From: Choristoneura fumiferana
Lineage: Eukaryota; Arthropoda; Insecta; Lepidoptera; Tortricidae
DNA length: 64,000 nt
Assembly (NCBI RefSeq): GCF_025370935.1
Contig: NC_133496.1
Location: 4,896,681 to 4,960,680 of the forward strand
Direction of reading: 5' to 3'
In this document: positions 48,500 through 58,740 of the stretch, piece by piece
Position numbering within the stretch: position 1 is the stretch's first letter
Layout: each line of letters begins with the position of its first letter
Position numbers and translations under genes: made by a program
Notes under the pieces: generated by a model
The model's input: the letters and a program-made list of their open reading frames with translations, nothing else
What the model was told of the DNA's origin: nothing
Databases searched by the model: none

Positions 48500-49095
48500 G
48501 TTTGACCTATCGCCTCTCTTGCAGGAATGGTCTTGGTCTTGGAAGCCGATTTCTTAATCTTACCTGTTTAGTAGCAGTGGGAACAAATTAAAGAAATTGG
48601 AGCGAATGAAAAAAATCACTGTTTTTGCCGAAAATGTACACGTTACCAGATTTATCGCTGCAAACGAGCGACTAGACTGGCCAGCGAAAGCTGTCTACGC
48701 ATTTTTTGCGAAACTTTAATCTGGTATCATTTTTGAAATTTTCAAAATTGTCATATTGTCATTCTAACCCGGCTTAGGTAATTTTAATTAAGATACTTCT
48801 GCTGTAAGAAATAAATAAATTATTTTTTCTTTAATTCAACCTCCTCCCATCCTCAAAATGGAAAATGTTATATAATTATGTCAGAATTAAAATGTGGCTA
48901 AAATGGTCCGAAAATTGATGCGTCTGAGTGTACGTAAATGGGTACTGACAAAGGTCGTAAAATTTACCACGGGACTACTGCATCATCAACTTTCACACAT
49001 TACTATATTAAGTAATAATAATTAATTTATTTCAAGAACAACATAGGTCCAAATTAAATACATACAATTCCAAGTCAATAAGGAAAATGATATTT

Positions 49096-49203
49096 AGGGG
49101 CTGTTTCACCATCCATTGATTAGCGTTAACCGACGGTTAAATGTGATGACGTCTCCGTTCTATTCGAACAAAACAAATAGAGACGGCATCACACCTAACC
49201 GCC
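49096..49203. repeat. palindromic MITE-like element, family B (copy 3)
   Basis: aggggctgtttcaccatcca, atgtgatgacgtctccgttc, tattcgaacaaaacaaatag and agacggcatcacacctaacc. The right outer arm is lost. Confidence 0.75.
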
Positions 49204-49499
49204 AGTGTCGCGACGAACGCGAAATGAAACGTTTCGAAATATATTTATAGCTGGCAACACCAGCTGTGACTGTCGATGGTGAGCATGACATTTGTCCTTT
49301 AATATAGTATTGGCGCGAATTGCAAAGGTTTATAATGTCTGAATTGTGTGCGTGTCGGGTGCTCAAGAATATATAAGCTAAGTATTTCCACATGATGTAA
49401 TAACTGCTGTTTAGTTCGTAATATGTGTACGTATGTATGTTACTTGATTGCCATGTACGATACCAGAGGAGATTGTCTCAGACGATGTAAGTATTAATG

Positions 49500-49845
49500 T
49501 TATCTGGGTAGGTTAGCATGTCGCGTCGTAAGGCCGCATGAAGAACCGAGGCCTGGCGGTAACGCCTGGGATCCAAATGGCCTGGACGCTTAGAGAGTCC
49601 AGGAAACAGTCGCGACTGTAAGGGATAATTCCCGAGTAGGGCCTGGTCGTACCGTTTAACTACGGCGCCTTCGGGTAGTCAGATCAGCTACCCCGTAGCT
49701 GCATCATTATTGGCTCTCAGGGGGTGGACAAAAACGACCAGTTAATGTTGGACCGCTTTACGTGTACGCGGTGATGAATGAGAATATAGTGAGTAGTTTT
49801 ACCTCGCAAGATGTGCGAGTTGCATTACATCAAATGTGGTGAGAC
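49500..49845. other. unclassified GC-richer block upstream of tandem array
   Basis: Contains ccgcatgaagaaccgaggcc, ggataattcccgagtagggc, gcgccttcgggtagtcagat and ggggtggacaaaaacgacca. It is less AT-rich than its surroundings and has no open frame of note. Together with the array that follows it could be the 5' untranslated part of a retroelement, but I find no protein to confirm this. Confidence 0.4.
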
Positions 49846-49852
49846 GGTAGTC

Positions 49853-50265
49853 CTCTGGTAAAGGGTAGAGCCCCTACTTATACTGTAATGAGCTAATATG
49901 TTGTGTCCAAGGGTGATCCCCTACTAATACTATGGACGGGCCTATGATCAAAGGGTAGCCATCTACCAATCCTATGCAGGGCTATGATGATTTAAGGGTA
50001 TTCCCTTACTTATATGATAATGAGCTAATATGTTGTGTCCAAGGGTGATCCCTACTTATACTATGGACGGGCCAATGATCATAAGGTAGCATCTACCAAT
50101 CCTATGCAGAGCTAATGAATTTAAGGGTTTTCCCCTACTTATATTGTAAAGAGCTATTATGTTGTGCTTAAGGGTGATCCCCTACCTCTAATGTGTCATT
50201 GAATCTATGGCTAGTTCCCTACTTATCCCATACAGAGCTATTGAGAATAAGTTTAGTTCCCTACT
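49853..50265 (+). repeat. nested tandem array (~43-bp units in ~130-bp higher-order repeats)
   Basis: Units start aagggt and contain a ctactta or ctaccaa core. Three unit types alternate: A (gagctaatatgttgtgtcc), B (gatcccctac...tatggacgggcc) and C (catctaccaatcctatgcag). The order A-B-C-A-B-C-A-B is visible, then the pattern decays to about 50280. It ends near a short hairpin, gacactgag/ctcagtgtc, at 50292-50315. Confidence 0.85.
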
Positions 50266-50315
50266 TATACAGTGTGGATTTAGTGTACTCGAGACACTGA
50301 GACTCCTCAGTGTCA

Positions 50316-53300
50316 TCGGGTTCATTTTACTTTAACAGGAGGGAGATGAACAGTAAGAACACAGCTTGAGGAAATTATAAAACAGCGAAGCAGAAAGAGG
50401 ATGTGCTAAGGATTGAGGAAGGACAGAAGGAAGTAAACCTAGAGACTACACTACACTGAAGAGATAACAGGTATGTCACTATCTGTTGTCACACAATCGT
50501 GAGGCCTATGGTAATTTTCCTCATCAGCTCGAAATGAAATGGGCCATCACGACATGGTGGAGATACAAGGGATATGTGCAGAACCCATGCAACCTTATGA
50601 TGAGGCTTCTGTGTATTATGGGTAGATCAACTATTTTTCTTGTTGTTATTCTGTCCCATCAGCGAGGGGACAAAAGTAGCACAGTTTAATAGAAGAAAGG
50701 TTGTGTCCCATTATACTAACATGCTTATTAGATGACCAATTATAGAAGGGGCTTAAAACTATCACAAAAATGCGTGTATGGGTGAATTTTAATCCTACAA
50801 CCTTCCGGTTTAAAGAGTGACTCAGGAGAACGTAACTATAGCAACAAGTGACAAGAAAGTTGATTGACCCAAAAATATAAGAATTTAAGCGGGCTATAAT
50901 GTGACAGATGCAAAGACATTATTAGAATAAGAGCCCATAAGAAATGCTTCCTTTATCTTCCTCATGAACCTAACATTTTATGAAAGATAATTCACCATCA
51001 TTCAGATTCGATTGGAACAATTCACCGAAGCCTAAGAATAAAAGGTTCCAAGAAATTACAAACAGAAACAGCTGTTTCGATTTGCGATAGTAGCGACGAT
51101 AATAGAAGCGGAACGAAGAAGTTACTAAATACTTGTGCGCGCCACATACGTAAGTGTAGCAGAAGTAAAATTAAAAGGTCACTATATATTAATTGATAAA
51201 TAAGAAAAGAAATGAGAAAATATACATTTGTTATTTCGTAGTCGAAGACAATAATATGATTCACAAATCCTAATATATTCTGAGAATAACCATCATTCAA
51301 CTACATAGATGGCGCTACGCGTATGAAATCACCTCGCCGCGTGAAATTAAAACATTGTTAGTCAACACAGTTATTGTAATTAATTTTCGTTTGATGCTCG
51401 AATCTTAAATGTTAATTTAAGCTTAAGTAGATTTACACATAAACAATCATTTTTGCGTCATTCAATCAGAGGTTCAGAGGAGAGAGAGAAAAAAGAGAAA
51501 TGATACGAACATTATCTAATTTATTTTACACGGTGTGGAAGTATCGGCAGAGGCCTTTGCTTAGCGGTGGGACAGAATGGGCATAATGATAATGTACTCA
51601 GCGGCACAAAATTTGGCCCAATCTTCAAACAAAATTACCTATTAAGTACTGCATACCTACATTCGAGGGCCATATTTTGTCGTTCGGCATATTATTTTAC
51701 AAGAGCTTCTGGATTGTTGAATTAAGTCATCTGTTATAAGAAATTCTACGTTGAATTAATTGCAATAAATTTACTAAGAGTTTTGAATGAAAATAAACAG
51801 GTCAATCGTATTCCTTACATCTCATTCGTTCCTATTCCTAGCGAATGGATTCGGATTCGTAAGACGCCGGTTCGACTAGGTCGTTTTGGTGTTGTGCCGT
51901 CCTAGTCTTATTATTGTTACTTAATGGGAGAGCGACAGAGATAGTGTGTTGTAGGTTTTGATTGGAGTTTTCGGACGCGGGAAGTAAAATTCTTGAACCT
52001 AGCTTAGCTCGCATATATTAGTAGGCCATCTTGGCAAAGTAAAGTTCTCAAGTGAGTTTATTAGAGGAATCAGGTAAAAAACTAGTGATATTTCTGTGTA
52101 CACGTGTGCCGTGGTGGCGTAAAAATTGTTTTTGTAATAAAATCTAATCAAAACTGTATTTTAGGAATAAACAACCAGAGAACTGTTTCCTAACCAACCC
52201 CGGATTTATTTAAAGAACTTGCATAGTTTAACTCTGGACGTGACTAAGCTTCATTAGAGGCATACACCCGGTGAGTTTCCTCAATTTTTAATCCGCTTGT
52301 GTTATTAAATTTCAATAACAAAACTACACGATAACTAGGTAGATACCGAGCGGTCTCGCGCTTCTACCATAACATGGCGTCCTCAGCTCAGACTCATCCG
52401 CCGCAAACATGAACCTTATCCCTATATACTTCGAATCAATATGTGTATACAGTATACCTACCCGGTATGTGTTTACTTTGTAGGTTATATGTAATATATA
52501 GGTATACATGAACATTTGATAGTTTCCAGTTCAATCTTAAGTTAATTCAAGTAAAGAAGAAAGCTTATACTTTATTATTAACCAGACAGAATATAAAGGA
52601 AATAGTAATGGCGGGAAATTGATTTTGAAAGAAACATAATATGAATGACATAATCAGACAAATTCTTAAAACATAGCCTTTACTTCAACTGTCCCATCAA
52701 CTAATAATGTAATTATATTAAAATAAAAAATAAAGTTTAGATTTTAATTGTATTGGAAAACATCCTTTATCTGCCAGCCAACTCCACTGTCTCTTTAGTG
52801 TATGGAAACAATCATATACTCACTTATACTTAGTACCTAAAATATATTTGTTTTTCGGAAAGATTGTTTACCTACACCATTTAAAAACCATCATATAGAA
52901 TATCATCACAGGTAAACATATGTTTACCTATTTAAAGCTTGCGATGGTGGCTTAAGACATCAAGGGCCACTCACTTTCAGGTGGATGTGATTGATCTAGG
53001 TATGAGTTGATGTAATATTAATAGACCACATTGGCCTTGTTGACCAAAACGTGGAAAATTTCCCTACATAGGTGCTTGATATTGTTTTTTCTATATTATG
53101 TGCATTGACTATAGGAACAATATAATTACTGTTTACCCATATTTGTTTTGAACACAATATATATTATTAAATGTCAAGGGACCTAAGTTCCTAACTAGTT
53201 ATGCATGATAGGTAAAAGGGAAATTTAGCACAAAGTAAATACCTAAGTCATATGAACTAGAAATTGATCATAAAAAATTATTAAGCACTCCTTAGATTTA

Positions 53301-53690
53301 CATTTAAATTTTAACTGTAGATCACAAAATAAGCTTTATGGGTGCATAGCTGTGGATTAATAATCGAGGACCCTAGAATAATTATTAATATACAATTTAT
53401 TGTCCTAGAACTAGAGTAGAGTCATAATCAGTAATAATCAATCAAACATATACTAGTCAAGAGAAGAACTAATCATAATCAAAGATATAATTACCTATAA
53501 AGAACAAAATTAAAATGTATCCAGAATAGCTTTGAAATAAGTAATAAAATATATATAAAACCAAATGTACATACACTTATCATAGCATAAAGTAAATAAA
53601 TAACATAAGAAAATGTATACCGGGTAACCAGGCTCGAGCTAAGTTAAGCTTGTGTTGTGGTTGCTGGACGGTATAATGATCACTTAGGTA
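50316..53690. other. no gene recognised; repeat debris
   Basis: A family H relic is at about 50815-50885 (gactcaggagaacgtaacta, agttgattgacc). A LINE-end-like piece is at 51545-51595 (cagaggcctttgcttagcgg tgggac). ttactttaacag at 50329-50340 resembles a splice acceptor but leads nowhere. Open frames (50486-50689, 51022-51300) have no family features. Confidence 0.45.
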
Positions 53691-53812
53691 CATGTAGGGC
53701 TATGCGGTATTGGGCTTGATGCAAACCGGTATTCAAATTTTTGAAAACCGGTATCCCGGTATTTCGGTAATTTTTCGGTAATACTGAATACGGTATCCAT
53801 GCCCTAGGTACA
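53690..53812. repeat. short accggtat-rich imperfect palindrome
   Basis: agggctatgcggtattgggc at the left mirrors aatacggtatccatgcccta at the right. The interior repeats ccggta. The structure suits a small non-autonomous element of unknown type. Confidence 0.5.
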
Positions 53813-53991
53813 TGAATGGTGTGACACTGGAGCAAATTTATTCCTCTGAGTTGCCTAAGGTATGTTCACTCAACGCAACAACAGAGATACATGAAATAAT
53901 TTATTTGATAAATAGGGGTTGTATGTAGTATACCACACAATTGTAGTAATGAGCCAACATCATTTTACAAATTTTTATTTAACTTGAAATG

Positions 53992-54015
53992 TATGTATGT
54001 ATGTGTATATGTGTG

Positions 54016-54058
<43 letters not shown>

Positions 54059-54085
54059 GTATGTGTATACATATGTGTCTGTCTG
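53992..54085. repeat. (TG/TA)n microsatellite
   Basis: tgtatgtatgtatg, then gtgtatgtgtata and an uninterrupted (at)n of about 15 units, then gtatatgtatgtg. Confidence 0.95.
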
Positions 54086-54440
54086 TATGTATGCATGTGC
54101 TAGTCAAACCTTGCAAGTTGATTTTCCAGTGGTCCGATTGACTTAAAATCTGGCATAATTATGTAAATCTGGTGACAATACAGTAATTTGGTAGTGACAT
54201 GAATTTATTCAAATATTTTGCTCTATTTGTTTGATCCTTGTTTTTTTCTTGATTGCTCTTCTCTACCACTCAAAGGTTGACTGGCAGAGATATCTTCAGG
54301 GATTAGTCCGCCTTTATACTTAAACCCTAATTTTTCTGTAACCCTTTGTTTTCTTTTGTACAATAAAGACTATAAACAAACAAACAACAACAACAACAAC
54401 AACTGGTGGTCCAGCCAGGATTGTCTGTAGTTTAGAAATT
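54085..54440. mobile_element. family L repeat with LINE 3' end and (AAC)n tail
   Basis: ttccagtggtccgattgact and ctggtgacaatacagtaatt match 36500-36715. Inside, gatatcttcagggattagtc, cgcctttata and tgtacaataaagact followed by (aac)n match the LINE 3' end at 28440-28595. The LINE tail therefore appears nested in family L. Confidence 0.65.
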
Positions 54441-54912
54441 GCCACTCAGCACAGAATATGTAATAGTACTCGTTCAGTGTACTTAGTTGATGAATATGCA
54501 AGTACAACTCGGCCAAGGGGCTTATTAAAATTTTATTTAACAAAAAAAAGTGACTATGATATTATACACTTTGTCACAGCATATAATCAGTATATCATTA
54601 GTAATTTATTATTATTGTTGGCATATGTATGAGTAACTATTAAATTGGTAATTTTATTATTATTTAACAATGCTGATTACTATTCCTATAAGTGAAGCAC
54701 ATGATTCAAGTACTCATATATTTACATTGTGTGAATGAGCGCCCTTGCCAAGATTTGATCCTGGGTCACTAGCCTCGTAGACGGAGTTACGATTCACAGA
54801 TATATATTAGCTATATACATTTTGGATGAAACTAAATACTGATTTTATTTAAATACAAACATAGATTGACACCTTGAGCTGAGGCCCACTATATAATTTT
54901 TTTCTACTATAA

Positions 54913-55012
54913 NNNNNNNNNNNNNNNNNNNNNNNNNNNNNNNNNNNNNNNNNNNNNNNNNNNNNNNNNNNNNNNNNNNNNNNNNNNNNNNNNNNNNNNN
55001 NNNNNNNNNNNN
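54913..55012. other. assembly gap of exactly 100 N
   Basis: One hundred unknown bases, a conventional placeholder for a gap of unknown size between contigs. The sequence on its right side starts in the middle of a second copy of ADAM exon 18. Confidence 0.99.
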
Positions 55013-57231
55013 GCGCCCCAACCAGTCGTCCATACCCTCTCCAACCCTGACGATATGAGCTCCAGTCTTCTCCGCAGCGACTCCGACCGAAGCCCTAACG
55101 GCAACGTCAACCCCTCCGTCAACTTCTTCGGCAACTTCAAAGGTTCTCCCTCGCGCCCATCGACAAACCAGAAGAACCTGATGTCAAGGAAGTAGCCAAA
55201 AATCCCAAAAGCGCGAAGATAACTCCAGTGCATAGAAGCAGCAGCAACAGCCAAAATCTAGCTAATCAAGGCGTTTTGAAGCCAGTGCTGAGAAGCGCAC
55301 CGCCTCTCCCTGTGGTGCCTGTTGCTTCTGCCAGCCCAAAGACCAGTCCGTCAATCAAACGGACCAACAGCTCCGTCCAGAATAGAATTAAAGCGCTCAT
55401 GACCCACGACAAGGAAGAAGTAGCCCCCGTGATGACAAACCCGCCTCCCCGACCGGTCATATCCAGCCCTATTCTAGAAGCTTCCACGTGTACTGCGAAG
55501 GAATTGATCTCGCCGCTCCAAGGCTCTAAAACTCTGGGCCCTAACCGACAAGCTCCTAATATCCCCGTTGCCTCACCAGACCTACCAAAGAGACCTTTAA
55601 GCATGCACGCCAGTACTGTCCCACAGAAACCATTACCAGAAGAACCAAAGAAGGTCAAAGAAGGGATATCGTTAAACAGGATAGCTTCTTTCCTGAAACA
55701 GGACAAACCGAAGGAAAAAGAACGCAATCCCGTAGAACGGAGCCATTCTTTACCAAAGAATCCAATACACCAAGTTAAAATACCGAAATCTGGCGATAAA
55801 GTTGCGTTGCGCAATCTGCAGATATCGAACCCTATATTGCAGAAGGGAATAGAGTTACCTGTGGGTACGGTACCGGTTGTGTCTGATTCAGAGGACGCAG
55901 AGGATCCGAAAGCATTCGTGAATAGAGCCCAAAGTATGCGAGCGCCGGCCGCTCCTAAAGCTCCACTACAAAGCTTCGGCTCCATGCGGCAACCTTCTGG
56001 AGCGCCGAGACCAGTCTCCGGAGTAGGCCGACCCACCGCCCCTCCACCCCCTCTACCCAACCAACCTAAAACAGAAGAGGCACCAGTGTACCAAAACCCT
56101 AAACCAATCGTAGATTTAAAATCTACCGACTACGTGGACTGTATCGAGGAAAAGCAAGCACCCTTGGCGCATATAGACGAAGAAGCAGGAGACAATATTT
56201 ACGCCATCATCGAAGAAAGCCCAGAGAAGAATTCGAAACCCCTCCCCGGAGTTCCGCCTCCCATTAAAACGATCCCTCAACCCCCACCGGTAGGCTACAA
56301 CGCTCCGAAACCGATAACCTCCAATTCCGGAAGCACGGAAAGCATGGGTCTACTGGGAGAAATAGTCAATGAAATCCAAAATAGAAATTTCGATTCTATA
56401 TACTCAGGGGCGACCCTGTCCAGAAAGAAGAAAGGGAGGGCAAAGGAGCAAACACCCGAGGGTAACAGTGACAGCACGTATATGAATACAGGATATAAGA
56501 CGCCAGAAAGTGTTTACAGCAATTCGGGATCAAAGAGCGTAGCATCTACAACCAGCAGTGGTTACTTGCACCCCTCGGCTGTGAATGTGCCTACATATCT
56601 TAACAAAGACAAAGAGAAACAGGACGATAAGGCTCCACCTTCTCCTACTTTAAAAGGCAACACCAAAATACCGCAGTTCTCTCGGCAAGTCACGCCTCCG
56701 AATTTAAGGACGTCGACCTTTAAAACTGTACCTCAGTCGCCTAAAGCTAGCAGTAAAAACACGCCGAAGACTATTGCGAATAGTCCCGATGTAGTATCGA
56801 GCTGCGCTGTGGCAGACAAGGCTGTGAAAGCGCCTGATGTGATAAATAATAACAAACCTACTGATACTCCCAAAATAGCAGCTAAACCTAGTATTACTGC
56901 TAAACCAAACGACAATAGACCGCCTTTAAGACCCGCTCCGACCGTTGACAAAAAACCAACGATCAAACCTGCCCCAAAACCCATCACCCTAAATGCAACT
57001 AAACCACAAAGTGTTTTAAACCGTACCAATTCCAAAGTAGATTCAGTAGCGGACACTAACAAAAATAAACCAAAAGTGGTTCCCAAACCGACCACGATAG
57101 GCGTACAGAGAACCGACTCGAACGTCAAACCAAGCGCGACCAAATTGACGTCGAAACCATCGAACGTAGCCAGTCTACAGCAAAAGTTTGAAAATAGAAA
57201 ATCTATAGGCAAAGAGCCTGCAAAGAAATAA
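55013..57231 (+). pseudogene. second copy of ADAM exon 18 (partial, one frameshift)
   Basis: Corresponds base for base to 43526-45745. The left end is cut by the gap, so the acceptor and first ~90 bases are missing. One T is lost from a ttt run at about 55145 (aaaggttctccc against aaaggtttctccc), which breaks the frame; downstream the frame is open from 55228 to the same stop for 667 codons. Only two amino-acid changes are seen after that (Ser to Thr in the LKSxDYVD block, Ser to Gly in KSIxKEP), with about eight base substitutions in all. Such similarity suggests an allelic copy or assembly artefact rather than a true pseudogene. Confidence 0.9.
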
Positions 57232-57402
57232 TCTTAACAGAAATTTAGTGGTAGCGATTAGTGCAGCTTCATTTGAAAGCTGGCCTATTTAAAAAGGTGG
57301 CTAGAAAAGGGTTTTACAAATAAATAAAACAAGTTCATCTAGTCTGATAGAAGTTAGAGATCGAAGTTGGCGCTGCGGGAACGGACAACCCGACTACGTT
57401 AG
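57232..57402 (+). other. 3' UTR of the second ADAM copy, left part
   Basis: Matches 45746-45920 except for a 4-base deletion (gtagcgattag against gtagcgagcgattag). It retains the proximal AATAAA pair at about 57319, then is interrupted by the BEL/Pao element at 57403. Confidence 0.9.
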
Positions 57403-57712
57403 TGGTGCGGCCCGTGCCAAATTGGCGAAGGAAGGTGGACTTACCCAAGTTCGCCGCCGACCTTCTGACTGGCCACGGGTTTGCGATGATGATTTTGAAA
57501 GCAGTGCACGTCGTTGTCTGTATTCTCACTCAATCCAAGATCTCAAGATTATTGAGGATAACTTCTTTATTATGATTGTCAAGCGGAATGATTTGTTTAT
57601 ATGTGACAGACGACAAGATGACAATGAAAGAATACCGCATGGCATCAGAGGTTTCCGGCCAGCGTTGCCTAGGCTTGTCCACCTCCTTGCACACGGCAAT
57701 ACGGCGCAACCA
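57403..57712 (-). repeat. 3' LTR of the BEL/Pao element
   Basis: 310 bp, from tggtgcggcccgtgccaaat to ggcaatacggcgcaacca on the plus strand. It differs from the 5' LTR by several substitutions and small indels, so the insertion is not brand new unless the differences are sequencing errors. Confidence 0.95.
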
Positions 57713-57723
57713 TTCTCCCGGCC
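57713..57723 (-). promoter_or_regulatory. candidate polypurine tract
   Basis: Reads ggccgggagaa on the element's strand, directly adjoining the 3' LTR, the position where plus-strand DNA priming is expected. Confidence 0.6.
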
Positions 57724-57855
57724 TTGAGAACCTGTGGTTTTCAACAATCAAGGACCTTACGTTGTGCCAGAAGAATGATATATATGTGATGACTGTAACT
57801 AATATGAATAACTCACATATGTAACTAAGATGCGAAACTAAATAAAACTAATATA

Positions 57856-58740
57856 CTAAACGCCAGAAGAAAACGAAAAGCGAACACATAACTTGTAACA
57901 TAACTTGGAAAACTTATTGGGCCAATTGAATGCGATAAAATGAAGTAAACACTGTGTCGGCAAAGGACACAGTTTTATAACAGGGCGTCTAAATATGCCC
58001 CCATTTTGGGTGCGGACCGACGCAACCCTAATGATACCGTCTTTACCCGGGAAAACCTCCTGTATCACCCCCAAGGGCCAGCGAAGCGGAGGTAAATCAT
58101 CCTGGTGCACGAGTACCACAGTACCAACAGCCACAGGCAATGCTGGCGTGTTCCATTTCTGCTTAACTTGCAGCGTGTGTAGGTAATCCAGATGCCATCG
58201 TTTCCAATACGACTGTATTAACTGATCTAGCAGTTGTTTTCGGTCACGCAAATTACATCTGTCGGTATCTATAGGGTACGCAGGCAAATGTTTCTTCAGA
58301 AAACGTAGAACATATACGATAATTCGCAATAACTTATGCCAGGACGAAACTCTTAACGTAAGCTCGTACAGCGGTGATGTCACTTCAGATGAAGTTGCAG
58401 CGAGAGTCACAGTTCCTTTAAGTTCCGGCATGTCTTCTCCTTTTGATGGGGTGAAAGGTTTAACGGGCCATTCTTCAATTGGACACAATGCCCACGAAGG
58501 GCCTCGCCACCACAGCGGATGGTCTATTATTTGCGACGGTAGTAAACCTCGAGATACACAATCGCTAGGGGTTCTCACCACCATTGATGTGAAAAAAGCG
58601 ATCAGGTGAGATATTCTCGTGGATCTTGTTAACCCTATTTGCAACAAATTGTTGCCAGCGGTGCGGTGAGGAATGAATCCAGGATAACGCGATCGTTGAG
58701 TCTGAAAACGCAAAGACGTTATCGATTTTATAGCGATCAT
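57856..58740 (-). CDS. BEL/Pao pol C-terminal remnant (integrase core missing)
   Basis: 294 codons, overlapping the previous frame. The real continuation begins near RTPSDCVSRGLLPSQI and LWWRGPSW (the region after RNase H). The pre-integrase segment VLRFLKK is then followed at once by the integrase C-terminal region (LLDQLIQSYWKRWHLDYLHT, VLVHQDDLPPLRWPLGVIQE). The HHCC zinc finger and the DDE catalytic core that should lie between them are absent, an in-frame loss of probably more than 300 residues. Confidence 0.85.
   Translation of the reverse strand: MIAIKSITSLRFQTQRSRYPGFIPHRTAGNNLLQIGLTRSTRISHLIAFFTSMVVRTPSDCVSRGLLPSQIIDHPLWWRGPSWALCPIEEWPVKPFTPSKGEDMPELKGTVTLAATSSEVTSPLYELTLRVSSWHKLLRIIVYVLRFLKKHLPAYPIDTDRCNLRDRKQLLDQLIQSYWKRWHLDYLHTLQVKQKWNTPALPVAVGTVVLVHQDDLPPLRWPLGVIQEVFPGKDGIIRVASVRTQNGGIFRRPVIKLCPLPTQCLLHFIAFNWPNKFSKLCYKLCVRFSFSSGV

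Noticed and set aside
48388..48591. Repeat protein with KPWWPR units
   Set aside because: Translation of the 18-bp tandem array derived from a SINE head; no other gene evidence.
49853..50265. CRISPR-like array
   Set aside because: The genome is animal. Units are contiguous diverged tandem repeats without unique spacers.
55013..57231. True recent pseudogene of ADAM
   Set aside because: The single lost base lies in a T run, in a part of the window full of homopolymer indels and next to an assembly gap. An allelic contig with a sequencing error is the simpler reading, though the entry is labelled as broken because that is how it stands.
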